50,442 nucleotides of DNA. It comes from Pedobacter cryoconitis (GTDB taxonomy: Bacteria > Bacteroidota > Bacteroidia > Sphingobacteriales > Sphingobacteriaceae). The translations under genes were made by a program, and so were the position numbers. Positions 34,226 to 42,390 of this stretch are shown here, in pieces (position 1 is the first letter of the stretch; each line of letters starts with the position of its first letter). The stretch is from the NCBI RefSeq assembly GCF_003259615.1, contig NZ_QLLR01000038.1:1-50442 (forward strand), written 5' to 3'. The notes under the pieces are model-generated. The model did no database searches. It worked only from the letters and a program-made list of their open reading frames with translations, and was not told the DNA's origin.

Positions 34226-34249
34226 GTTTGATCAGGAAACAGGTTTCAA

Positions 34250-35158
34250 TTATTTTAACGTAATCGCTGCTTTCCCCATGGTAAAGCCATTTGCATAAAG
34301 CAGAATCGCATAAGTCCCTTTGACAAAAGGTCTTGGATTTACCCATTCAATAGTATAAGCCGTTTCATCATTGTTATAAGAAATAGTAATCATATCACTA
34401 TACTGCATTTCCTGGCCTTCTGCTTCAAACATGTTCTGCTCATCGGCAATCAGGTTTCCTGAAGGGTCAAAAACGCGGATATAGATTTTATGATAGTCTT
34501 TTGTTGCCAGTTGATTAGGAATGATATTAAAGTAAGTAATCAGTTTTTTAGCGGTGGATGCTTTGGTCACTTCTACATTTTTACCACTATTTTTTACTTT
34601 AAATGCTGCAAGAGCTACATTGAAAGCTTTTAAGGCTGCTCCGCTTTTTACCTTGGCATTGAGTTCTGTATTTTTCTTTTCCAGTGCATTTGCTTTGGCA
34701 GATACCGTAGTTACAGACTTAACTAAGCTATCTCTCTCAGCTTTAAGAAATGAATTCTCTTTCTCCAGGCGGGAAAACTCGTCTTTATATTCTGTTAAAA
34801 ATGTTCTTAATTTTTTAAGTTCAGTCTGAGCTGCGGATAGTTCTGCCTGGGTGACCTGCCCTTTCTGTAAGGATTGTTTAAGTGCCGAAATTTTTACCCT
34901 GGCCAGTTTCTGCTCATTCTGAAGTTTTTCAGTCAGGGCAACATTCATGGTATTCACCTTGTCAAATTCAACCTCTATCTTTTCTACTTCCAGTTTTAGT
35001 CTTTCTTTCTCGGTATTGGTAGTAACAAAGCGTTCTTTTTCATATTTATCCTTGAAATATAAAAAGGCATTTGTACCTAACAAGGCCACTATTACTACAA
35101 TTAGAAAATATATTTTATTACGGTCTCCTTTATTTACGGGATCTTTACGGTCTAACAT
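34250..35158 (-). CDS. Membrane-anchored coiled-coil protein
   Basis: 302 residues. A short cytoplasmic start (MLDRKDPVNKGDRNK) is followed by one membrane helix (about 16-34) and a long coiled coil of lysine/glutamate/leucine heptads (about 40-170). A beta-rich C-terminal domain follows (about 200-302, including FNIIPNQLATKDYHKIYIRV and YTIEWVNPRPFVKGTYAI). Such proteins are common in Bacteroidota with no assigned role. The C-terminal part would face the periplasm. It converges with the histidine kinase gene. Confidence 0.7.
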   Translation of the reverse strand: MLDRKDPVNKGDRNKIYFLIVVIVALLGTNAFLYFKDKYEKERFVTTNTEKERLKLEVEKIEVEFDKVNTMNVALTEKLQNEQKLARVKISALKQSLQKGQVTQAELSAAQTELKKLRTFLTEYKDEFSRLEKENSFLKAERDSLVKSVTTVSAKANALEKKNTELNAKVKSGAALKAFNVALAAFKVKNSGKNVEVTKASTAKKLITYFNIIPNQLATKDYHKIYIRVFDPSGNLIADEQNMFEAEGQEMQYSDMITISYNNDETAYTIEWVNPRPFVKGTYAILLYANGFTMGKAAITLK

Positions 35159-35312
35159 TTGAAATCAAAAATTGAAGTTTCGTTGTCGAATTGTTTACAG
35201 TACTTATTGATAAAAAAAACGAACATAGGATAAATAATATAATTTGTGGTAAAAAAAATGACTCAAATTGTATGAGAGCTAAAAAAAAATCGTTTAATTG
35301 CTAACGTTGGGG

Positions 35313-35324
35313 CTCAAATTTGAG
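35313..35324. promoter_or_regulatory. Perfect 12-bp palindrome, possible operator
   Basis: CTCAAATTTGAG lies 51 bp before the glycosidase ATG. A related half-matching site CTCAAATTGTATGAG is at 35262-35276. Two similar dyads in a 216-bp divergent promoter region could bind one dimeric regulator. This is suggestive only. Confidence 0.3.
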
Positions 35325-35374
35325 TATTACATCCCCACATTTATTTTAAATTTAAACTACCAAAAGAACCAATA

Positions 35375-36907
35375 ATGCTGAAAAAGATTGTTTTTGCAAT
35401 TCTAACAACTTTAATTACCCCAATTTTTATCTATGCACAAACAGCAGCAAAAATTGCTCCAAAAAGGGAGTTCAGAGGGGTTTGGGTTGCAACTGTTACG
35501 AATATTGACTGGCCTTCCAGACCAGGCCTGAGTGTAGATGAACAAAAGCAGGAGCTGATTGCACTGCTTGATCAGCATAAAAGAAATGGAATGAATGCTA
35601 TTATGCTGCAGGTAAGGCCGGCAGCTGATGCTTTTTACCGTAAATCAAGAGAGCCCTGGAGCCAGTGGCTGATGGGGAGACAAGGTGTTGCGCCAAGTCC
35701 GGGATATGATCCTTTAGAGTTTGCGATTACAGAAGCGCACTCGCGTGGTATGGAATTACATGCCTGGTTTAACCCATATCGGGCAAGTATGAGCGCAAAT
35801 ACAGTCTTCAGCGAAGACCATATGACCAAAAAAAGGCCGGATATGTTTTTTACCTACGGTGGAAAGAAACAATTTGATCCGGGATTACCTGAGGTCAGAG
35901 AATATATTGTACAGGTTATTCTGGACGTAGTGAAAGGTTACGATGTAGATGGGATTCACTTTGATGATTACTTCTATCCTTATCCTATTGCAGGACAGCG
36001 CATCAATGACGGCGCTACTTTTAGCAAATACTCCAATGGGTTTACGAATCTGAACGATTGGAGAAGAAACAATGTTGACCTGTTGATTAAGCAGCTGGAT
36101 GACAGTATTCACCATTATAAAAAATACGTGAAATTCGGGATCAGCCCTTTTGGGATCTGGAAAAACAGAAAAGAAGATCCACAGGGGTCTGAGACAAACG
36201 GTCTTTCTAACTTTACAGAATTGTACGCCGATTCCAGGAAATGGATTAAAGAAGGCTGGGTGGATTATATCAATCCGCAGGTCTATTTCAGTTTTACCAG
36301 GAAGGCCGCCCCATTTGATACTTTAGTAGACTGGTGGAGTAACAATACTTATGGCAGACATCTTTATATCGGGCAAGCTGCTTATTTAATGAATCAGCGT
36401 ATGGAAGCTGCATGGCGGGACCCAAATCAGATTCCAGATCAGATCAGGTATATGCGCGAGAATAACCGCGTGCAGGGAAGTGTATTTTTTAGTTCCAAGT
36501 CATTTTCTACTGTGGCAAGAGCAACGGCAGATTCTCTGAGGAATGATTTATATAAATACCCGGCACTTCCTCCGCAAATGCCATGGCTGGATGAGATTGT
36601 ACCAAACATGCCGCAAGGTTTAAGTGCTGAGGCTGTAGGCGTAGGCGTACAACTTAAATGGTCAGCACCTTTAAAAGCAGAAGACGGAGAAACGGCTTCC
36701 GGATATGTGATTTACCGTTTTGATGAAGGAGAAAGGATTAGTGTGGTCAATCCTAAAAATATTATCAAAATCAGTTTTAATGATACTCCATCCTTTTTAG
36801 ATACCAATACTATTAAAGGAAAAAGATATACTTATCTCGTTACTGCGCTCGACAGGCTAAAGAATGAGAGCGATGCCAGCGGCCCGGTAGGGGTCGAGGC
36901 TAAATAA
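35375..36907 (+). CDS. Secreted GH10-like glycosidase (PF02638 family)
   Basis: 510 residues. Sec signal at 1-20 (ending IYAQ). The catalytic TIM-barrel starts FRGVWVATVTNIDWPSR and includes MLQVRPAADAFYRKSREPWS, HAWFNPYR, VDGIHFDDYFYPYP and WVDYINPQVYFS. A fibronectin-type domain ends the protein (about 415-510). The family includes DigH/YddW, which cleaves denuded peptidoglycan glycans at division sites, so a cell-wall role is likely. It is a single gene, ended by a palindromic element. Confidence 0.88.
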   Translation: MLKKIVFAILTTLITPIFIYAQTAAKIAPKREFRGVWVATVTNIDWPSRPGLSVDEQKQELIALLDQHKRNGMNAIMLQVRPAADAFYRKSREPWSQWLMGRQGVAPSPGYDPLEFAITEAHSRGMELHAWFNPYRASMSANTVFSEDHMTKKRPDMFFTYGGKKQFDPGLPEVREYIVQVILDVVKGYDVDGIHFDDYFYPYPIAGQRINDGATFSKYSNGFTNLNDWRRNNVDLLIKQLDDSIHHYKKYVKFGISPFGIWKNRKEDPQGSETNGLSNFTELYADSRKWIKEGWVDYINPQVYFSFTRKAAPFDTLVDWWSNNTYGRHLYIGQAAYLMNQRMEAAWRDPNQIPDQIRYMRENNRVQGSVFFSSKSFSTVARATADSLRNDLYKYPALPPQMPWLDEIVPNMPQGLSAEAVGVGVQLKWSAPLKAEDGETASGYVIYRFDEGERISVVNPKNIIKISFNDTPSFLDTNTIKGKRYTYLVTALDRLKNESDASGPVGVEAK

Positions 36908-36913
36908 AAAAAA

Positions 36914-36988
36914 GCGGACATGAATGAAGTGAACCCCAAAAGTTGGACAAAAACTTTTGGGGTCACATCAGATTTGATTCATGTAAGC
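36914..36988. repeat. Long hairpin resembling an IS3-family terminal repeat; probable bidirectional terminator
   Basis: GTGA-CCCCAAAAGTT (36929-36944, one bulge) pairs with AACTTTTGGGGTCAC (36952-36966) around a 7-nt loop. An outer stem ACATGAAT/ATTCATGT (36918-36925 with 36977-36984) encloses it. The segment TGAAGTGAACCCCAAAAGTT (36925-36944), continuing GGAC, has the form of IS3-family (IS150 group) ends. No transposase or second end is present. It lies between two convergent genes and could terminate both. Confidence 0.55.
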
Positions 36989-37010
36989 TTTTTGCTTTAA
37001 GCCTTATTTG

Positions 37011-39866
37011 TTATTGCTGCGGCATTAAGACCAGCCGGATATAATTATCCTGTTTTAAATACTTCTGTGCATTTGTTTTGGAAGACTCCGTAGTCACTTC
37101 GTTAAGTCTTTCTTTTGCAGTCAGTAATTGATTCAGGTCATCTTCATATTTAAGCCTGGTGGTCAGATAACCAAGCCAGTATCCGTTGTTGCGCAGGTTT
37201 AATTCCTGCTGACGCTGTACCTCAGATTTGAATTTCGCCAGATCCTGAGCGGTTGCTCCATTGGTTCTTATCGTTTTTACTTCGTCCAGTGCGGCAGCAA
37301 TTAACTTTTCTACATTCGCTGGTGCGCAGCTGAAAGAGATCGTGAAATAGTAATGCGCTTTTGGGTATTTATTCACGCTGAGTGAAACGTTCGGAGAATA
37401 AACACCACTTTCTTTTTCACGCAGCCTTTCCAGGATTTTAATTTCCAAAGCACTGCTTAAAGCATCAAGCTGTACATTATTCGCCGTGGTATAGTCATAG
37501 TCACCGTGAATATAAAGCTGAACGCTGGCTTTTTCTTCCAGACCTTTATAAACTGTTTTGCTGACAACCCCATTTGGTGTACGTGAGCCAAGGTCTGCAT
37601 AATTGGTCTTTTGATGTAAAGTTGGTAAACTGGCAATATAAGTCTCTATAAGCGGCTTAATTGTATTCAGGTCAAAGTTACCCACAAACACAAAGCTTTG
37701 TTCTCCAAGGTCTGCAAAACGCTCCTTATAGAAAGAGAAAGCCTTGTCCAGCGAGATCTTATCAATGTCTGCCAGTGTATAAGGCATATTCCTTTTATTG
37801 TAAGAGGAGAGAACAGCCTGCACAGTGTCTGCAAAAACGCTTTCAGGGTCTGCATCCTTATTCTCCAAACTCACTTTAGCATCGCTGATGGACTTGTTGA
37901 AAATTTCTATGTCTTTACGCGGTGTCAATGCAGAAGCAGTAACCATCTGCAGTGCATTTTCCAGATCCTTAGGCGCAGCACTTCCGCTAAAGCCCTGGTA
38001 CAATTCGCTTACATAAGCTCCTGCGCTACCTGTATTTCCGGCTAAAAGCCTGTTCAGTTGTGAAGGATTAAAGTCTCCTAAACCACTTTGAGAAATGATG
38101 CCTGCGTTATCGGCAGATTGATAATCATTTGCGTCTGCTAATGAAGTCCCTCCTTTAGAAAAGGAGCTGAAAAGAATCTGATCATTTTTGAAGTCCGTTG
38201 GTTTCAAGAAAACCTTAATCCCATTGCTCAGTGTCCACTGTGTAACGCCGATGTCTTCAAATTTCTTTTCTGAAATAACTTTCCCGGCTATTGGTTTTTG
38301 GGCTAAAAGAGGTTTGTTAACAGCGTTATCCACATAAGGTTTCAGGTTTTTTCCTGCATTGGCTAAGGCAGCAAGCAACTGGGCTGCGGTTGGAAGATTC
38401 GCTTTTTCCTTTTCAGGAGCTGTTACAATAATAATTTGATTTTCTTTGGTCGTCAATGTTTTTGCCAGTGCATTGACTTCGGCCAGGGTAATCGTTTTCA
38501 GGTTTTCTTTCGTGTCTGTATAATTGAATTCGATGGACCCAATTGCAGATCCGGTTAAGAAATGGCTCAGGTATTCTCCTACAAAAGCAGCGGAAGAAGT
38601 TTTGTCTTTCTCTTTCAGCAGGATCTCATTTCCGGCCTCAATATTCTTTTTAACCACATCAAGTTCCGATTGCAGGAAGCCAAATTTGACGGCTCTTTCA
38701 CTTTCAGCAACTGCTGCGGAAAAAGCAGATAGGAGGTCCTTGCCCGACTTTGCCCCTGCAGAAGTTTGGAAAGCATTGATCCCGGGAACTAATCCTCCCT
38801 GGTAACCGCCAAAAGAGCCTTGTGCAAATAGGTATGGCGCATTGTCTTTTTCCAGGATTTCCTGATAACGTGCAGACAACATCGAGTTAATCATCCCATA
38901 AACAGTGTTTTTTCTTTGATCTGCGATTGTTTTTGTGATATTTCCACGTTGTTTCCAGGTTACTGAAGCCACATTGTATTGTTGTTCTGCATCCGTGATA
39001 ATTTTAACCAGCGGTGCTTTATTATCCGGAAGGTCATAACTTAATCTTTCCTTTTCTTTAGCAGGATTTTTTAAACCGGAGAAGTTGGCAATAATCAGCT
39101 TTTCCACTTCATTGACATCAAAATCTCCGACAGCAATCACTGCTTGCAGATCTGGTCTGTACCAATCTGCATAAAAATTTCTGATCTTATCGTGTGTGAA
39201 AGTTTTTAACAGGTCGATTTTTCCGATAGGAAGCCTGTTTTCATAGCGGGAGTCTTTCAGCATGACCGGCAGCAGTTGTTTTCTGATCCGTTCTCCGGAG
39301 TTTTTTCCGCTTTGGCGGTCCTCTTCAATGATGACACCCCTTTCTCTATCTATTTCGTCTCCATCCATAGAGATTTTTCCTGCCCAGTTGGCCAGAATCT
39401 TAAAACCAGTATGGAAGAGCTCAGTACTATCAGTTGGAATCGGCAATTGATAAACAGTCTGATCAAATGAGGTGTAAGCATTTAGATCAGCACCAAACCG
39501 TACACCTGCTTTTTGCAGATAATTGATGATCTCATTTTTAGGGAAATCTTTTGTGCCGTTAAAAGCCATGTGTTCGGTAAAATGTGCAAGGCCCAGCTGA
39601 TCGTCATTTTCCATTAAAGAGCCGATGCGGTTGGCCAGGTAAAGTTCTGCCCTGTTTTTGGGCTCCACATTTTTACGGATATAATAGGTCAGGCCATTGG
39701 GCAATCTGCCGATTTTAACGGCAGGATCATTGGGGATTAATTTTCCAGTGCGTGTGGTATGCTGAGCAGCTGGCTGATGTTTTGTAGTCTTTTGTTGTCC
39801 TGATACGGGATTATTAATTGCTGCAAGCACAGCTAATCCGATAATCGGGAATATCTTTTTATACAT
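37011..39866 (-). CDS. Secreted M16 family zinc protease
   Basis: 951 residues. Sec signal to about 23 (NNPVSGQQ). The N-terminal M16 half has the inverted zinc motif HFTEH (95-99) and a distal glutamate in RGVIIEEDRQ. The second half (from about 480) is an M16-type domain without the metal site, completing the clam-shell of pitrilysin-like enzymes. Such secreted proteases degrade peptides in the periplasm. The gene is on the same strand as the NagB-LmbE gene, with a hairpin element between them. Confidence 0.92.
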   Translation of the reverse strand: MYKKIFPIIGLAVLAAINNPVSGQQKTTKHQPAAQHTTRTGKLIPNDPAVKIGRLPNGLTYYIRKNVEPKNRAELYLANRIGSLMENDDQLGLAHFTEHMAFNGTKDFPKNEIINYLQKAGVRFGADLNAYTSFDQTVYQLPIPTDSTELFHTGFKILANWAGKISMDGDEIDRERGVIIEEDRQSGKNSGERIRKQLLPVMLKDSRYENRLPIGKIDLLKTFTHDKIRNFYADWYRPDLQAVIAVGDFDVNEVEKLIIANFSGLKNPAKEKERLSYDLPDNKAPLVKIITDAEQQYNVASVTWKQRGNITKTIADQRKNTVYGMINSMLSARYQEILEKDNAPYLFAQGSFGGYQGGLVPGINAFQTSAGAKSGKDLLSAFSAAVAESERAVKFGFLQSELDVVKKNIEAGNEILLKEKDKTSSAAFVGEYLSHFLTGSAIGSIEFNYTDTKENLKTITLAEVNALAKTLTTKENQIIIVTAPEKEKANLPTAAQLLAALANAGKNLKPYVDNAVNKPLLAQKPIAGKVISEKKFEDIGVTQWTLSNGIKVFLKPTDFKNDQILFSSFSKGGTSLADANDYQSADNAGIISQSGLGDFNPSQLNRLLAGNTGSAGAYVSELYQGFSGSAAPKDLENALQMVTASALTPRKDIEIFNKSISDAKVSLENKDADPESVFADTVQAVLSSYNKRNMPYTLADIDKISLDKAFSFYKERFADLGEQSFVFVGNFDLNTIKPLIETYIASLPTLHQKTNYADLGSRTPNGVVSKTVYKGLEEKASVQLYIHGDYDYTTANNVQLDALSSALEIKILERLREKESGVYSPNVSLSVNKYPKAHYYFTISFSCAPANVEKLIAAALDEVKTIRTNGATAQDLAKFKSEVQRQQELNLRNNGYWLGYLTTRLKYEDDLNQLLTAKERLNEVTTESSKTNAQKYLKQDNYIRLVLMPQQ

Positions 39867-39880
39867 ATGGGTTTAATTTA

Positions 39881-39950
39881 AGCGCCTGTTTAAGAAACGG
39901 TCTAAAACTCTGTTTTGATATAGTTTTGGACGACTTCTTAAACAGGCGCT
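39881..39950. repeat. 70-bp long palindromic element (miniature-element-like)
   Basis: AGCGCCTGTTTAAGAA (39881-39896) is perfectly inverted at 39935-39950. An inner arm GTCTAAAACT (39900-39909) pairs with AGTTTTGGAC (39922-39931) with one G.T pair around a 12-nt loop. The whole forms a roughly 26-bp stem with one small internal loop. No T tract follows in either direction, so it is a poor terminator. It looks like a small inverted-repeat mobile element or mRNA-stabilising hairpin between two same-strand genes. Confidence 0.6.
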
Positions 39951-39971
39951 AAGATTTTACTGGAATAGTGC

Positions 39972-41891
39972 TTAGAATTTCCAGCGGACGAAAGCTTCCA
40001 TAGCTTCGTATTCCGCTAAGCCTAAGTCATCATAAGCTCTTGCCGTATCTCTGTTTCTGTCTTCGGCACGCTCCCAGAATTCTCTGGAGTCATCACCAGG
40101 AAATACTGCTCTGTCTTTTTGTGACTGGTGTTTGAAAATTGCATATTTCTTTTTCAGCAGTTCCTGAGGGCTTAATGGAACTGCCATTTCAATTTCATGG
40201 GTATCAAATTCCTGCCATGCGCCACGGTACATCCATAGCCAGCAATCTTTTGCCCATGCTTCTGTTTTGCGAAGGCGGTTCATAGCTTCAATAATGATAT
40301 TAAAGCAAACCAGGTGTGTGCCGTGCGGATCTTCAAAGTCACCTGCAGCAAAAATCTGCTCAGGTTTAACTTTCTGAAGCAGTTCTATGGTCAGTTCCAC
40401 ATCCAGATTGGTGACCGGGTTTTTCTTGTTTTTCCCGCTTTCATAAAAAGGAAGGGCCATAAAATGGATACGGTCATCTTCCAGTCCGCAGTAACGTGCT
40501 CCTGCTATCGCTTCTCCTTTTCTGATCAGTCCTTTTACGGATTGAATTTCTGGTGTATCTACCTGGTTAGGTTTTTTATCTGCGATAAAAGTGCGCATGT
40601 TGTCATAAATGCCTTTCAGTTCTTTTTGATCCAGTCCCATTTTTTCTGCGAAGTCAATGCTGAATTCTACAAATCTCAGGGCATCATCATCCCATACTGC
40701 TGTATTTCCTGAAGTCTGGTATGCGACATGGACATCGTGCTGCTGATCTACGAGACGGATAAAAGTACCACCCATAGAGATTACATCGTCGTCCGGATGC
40801 GGAGAGAAGATCACAACTCTTTTTTTAGCTGGCGCTGCTCTTTCAGGACGCTGAGAGTCGTCCGCATTCGGTTTTCCTCCCGGCCATCCGGTGATGGTAT
40901 GTTGTAATTTATTAAAAATATGAATGTTAATGTTGTAAACGGGGCCTCTTTCGATGGCTAATTGTGCCATACCATGATTGTTGAAATCATCCTCGGTAAG
41001 TTTCAAAATTGGCTTTTTCAGAGTGTTTGCTAACCAGATTACTGCTTTTCTGATTAATTTATCTTCCCATACACAGTCTTTAACAAGCCATGGGGTGTCA
41101 AATCGGGTTAATAGGGTAGCTGCGTCTTTATCGAGTATAAATTCGACATGGTCAGATAGTTGCAGGTAAGTAGCGGGCACTTCACTCGAAATTTCTCCTT
41201 CTACTGCTTTTTTTATAATGGAAGCTTTTTTCTGGTTCCATGCCATCAGAATGATTTCACGGGCTTTGAAAATAGTTCCGATCCCCATCGTGATTGCTTT
41301 GGAAGGGACGAAGGATTTTCCTCCGAAGTCTCTTGCTGCATCTCTTCTGGTCAGGTCATCCAGAGTAACCAGGCGGGTTCCTGAATTGGGAGCAGAACCC
41401 GGTTCGTTAAATCCAATGTGCCCTGTACGCCCAATTCCAAGGATTTGAATGTCCAGACCACCCAATTCTCCGATTTTGCGTTCGTAATCCAGACAGAATG
41501 CAGGAATGGCTTCGAGTTCGAGCGTACCGTCAGGAATATTGATATTTTCTTTAGGAATATCAATGTGATCGAATAAATTCTCATTCATAAAGGTCACATA
41601 ACTCTGGGCAGCGTTGGGCTGCATCGGGTAGTACTCGTCCAGGTTGAAGGTGATGACGTTACTAAAGCTAAGATTCTCCTCTTTGTGTAAACGTACAAGC
41701 TCTGCGTATACTGCAACTGGTGTAACCCCGGTTGCAAGGCCTAGAACTGCCTTTTGCTTCTTTTCTTGTTTGTCTCTGATGAGGTTAGCGATACGCTGGG
41801 CAACGTTAATGGATGCTGCTGCTGGGTTATCAAATACTGAAACAGGGAGTTTTTCGAAACGTGTTTCTTCCAAAAGATTTAATCTTGCCAT
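39972..41891 (-). CDS. nagB: NagB-LmbE fusion: glucosamine-6-phosphate deaminase-like protein
   Basis: 639 residues from ATG 41891; an earlier in-frame ATG would add 32 residues unlike the family. Residues 1 to about 260 are a NagB domain with ATGVTPVAVYAEL, ITFNLDEYYPM, GIGRTGHIGFNEPGS and the typical C-terminal LSDHVEF. Residues about 365-639 are a LmbE/PIG-L domain with FSPHPDDDVISMGG (zinc ligands His-x-x-Asp-Asp), then EDPHGTH. The fusion may join deamination of glucosamine-6-phosphate with deacetylation. Similar two-domain proteins are known in Bacteroidota. Whether the NagB half is active is not settled. Confidence 0.88.
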   Translation of the reverse strand: MARLNLLEETRFEKLPVSVFDNPAAASINVAQRIANLIRDKQEKKQKAVLGLATGVTPVAVYAELVRLHKEENLSFSNVITFNLDEYYPMQPNAAQSYVTFMNENLFDHIDIPKENINIPDGTLELEAIPAFCLDYERKIGELGGLDIQILGIGRTGHIGFNEPGSAPNSGTRLVTLDDLTRRDAARDFGGKSFVPSKAITMGIGTIFKAREIILMAWNQKKASIIKKAVEGEISSEVPATYLQLSDHVEFILDKDAATLLTRFDTPWLVKDCVWEDKLIRKAVIWLANTLKKPILKLTEDDFNNHGMAQLAIERGPVYNINIHIFNKLQHTITGWPGGKPNADDSQRPERAAPAKKRVVIFSPHPDDDVISMGGTFIRLVDQQHDVHVAYQTSGNTAVWDDDALRFVEFSIDFAEKMGLDQKELKGIYDNMRTFIADKKPNQVDTPEIQSVKGLIRKGEAIAGARYCGLEDDRIHFMALPFYESGKNKKNPVTNLDVELTIELLQKVKPEQIFAAGDFEDPHGTHLVCFNIIIEAMNRLRKTEAWAKDCWLWMYRGAWQEFDTHEIEMAVPLSPQELLKKKYAIFKHQSQKDRAVFPGDDSREFWERAEDRNRDTARAYDDLGLAEYEAMEAFVRWKF

Positions 41892-41954
41892 TGTAATTAT
41901 GGTGTTTTGAGGATTTAAGGAAGACGTAAATATAAAAAAGTTTTTGAGTCTTCG

Positions 41955-42035
41955 ATAAAAAAGGGGTATAGTGTTTTTTTTCGGCACTCATGAAGAATGA
42001 CTGCATGTCAAAAAAATACTATACCCCTTTTTTAT
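41955..42035. terminator. 26-bp near-perfect hairpin with bidirectional terminator form
   Basis: The segment 41955-41980 (ATA6GGGGTATAGTGT7) pairs with 42010-42035 over 26 positions with a single G.T pair, around a 29-nt loop. In both directions a G/C block is followed by six T, as in an intrinsic terminator. The additional A7/T7 inner arm is unusual. It would stop read-through from the ABC operon towards the NagB-like gene. Confidence 0.7.
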
Positions 42036-42045
42036 CTCAGCTTAT

Positions 42046-42065
42046 GGGTGGGTTGGGGTGGGGGG
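42046..42065 (+). other. G-quadruplex-forming motif
   Basis: GGGTGGGTTGGGGTGGGGGG: four G-runs of 3, 3, 4 and 6 with loops of 1, 2 and 1 nt. Short loops favour a very stable quadruplex. It stands in otherwise A+T-rich DNA between a hairpin and a repeat array. Confidence 0.75.
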
Positions 42066-42110
42066 ATTTGAAAGGGTTTAATTTGCAGAAGGATAGTTGG
42101 GAAGCTTAAA

Positions 42111-42390
42111 AAAGACTTAATTGTAAAGAACCGAATTAGAAAAAACCCAATCACAAAGAACCTGATTACAAAGACCTTAATTATAAAGAACCGAATTAGA
42201 AAAACCCAATCACAAAGAACCCGATTACAAAGACCTTAATTGTAAAAAACCGGATTAGAAAAACCCAATCACAAAGAATCCGATTACAAAGACCTTAATT
42301 GTAAAGAACCTGATTAGAAAGAACTCAATTACAAAGAATTTGATTAGAAAAATCGGATTGGAAAGAGCTTGATAAAAAGGGATTCAATTA
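42111..42390. repeat. Tandem array of 19 degenerate 14-15 bp units with 59-bp higher-order period
   Basis: Units follow the form AAAGAACCYGATTAS. Boundaries fall at 42111, 42125, 42140, 42155, 42170, 42185, 42200, 42214, 42229, 42244, 42259, 42273, 42288, 42303, 42318, 42333, 42348, 42362 and 42376. Four neighbouring units (15+15+14+15) make a 59-bp super-unit that repeats nearly identically three times; units then diverge rightwards. The mixed 14/15 steps keep no reading frame. The last unit reaches the stop codon of the ABC ATPase gene. Confidence 0.9.

Larger units (their letters stand above)
41892..42387. other. Structured 496-bp intergenic region (hairpin, G-quadruplex motif, repeat array)
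   Basis: Between the stop of the ABC ATPase gene and the start of the NagB-like gene, both on the minus strand, there is no gene. From left to right the region holds a promoter-like TATATTTAC on the minus strand at 41926-41934 and a 26-bp hairpin (41955-42035). A G-run motif (42046-42065) and a 15-bp tandem-repeat array (42111-42390) follow. Confidence 0.85.

Noticed and set aside
34236..34247. Terminator between the histidine kinase and the coiled-coil gene
   Set aside because: The GAAAC/GTTTC stem is only 5 bp with a 2-nt loop, too small to form.
42111..42390. CRISPR array
   Set aside because: The units are 14-15 bp, contiguous and degenerate with no unique spacers, and no cas gene is in the window.
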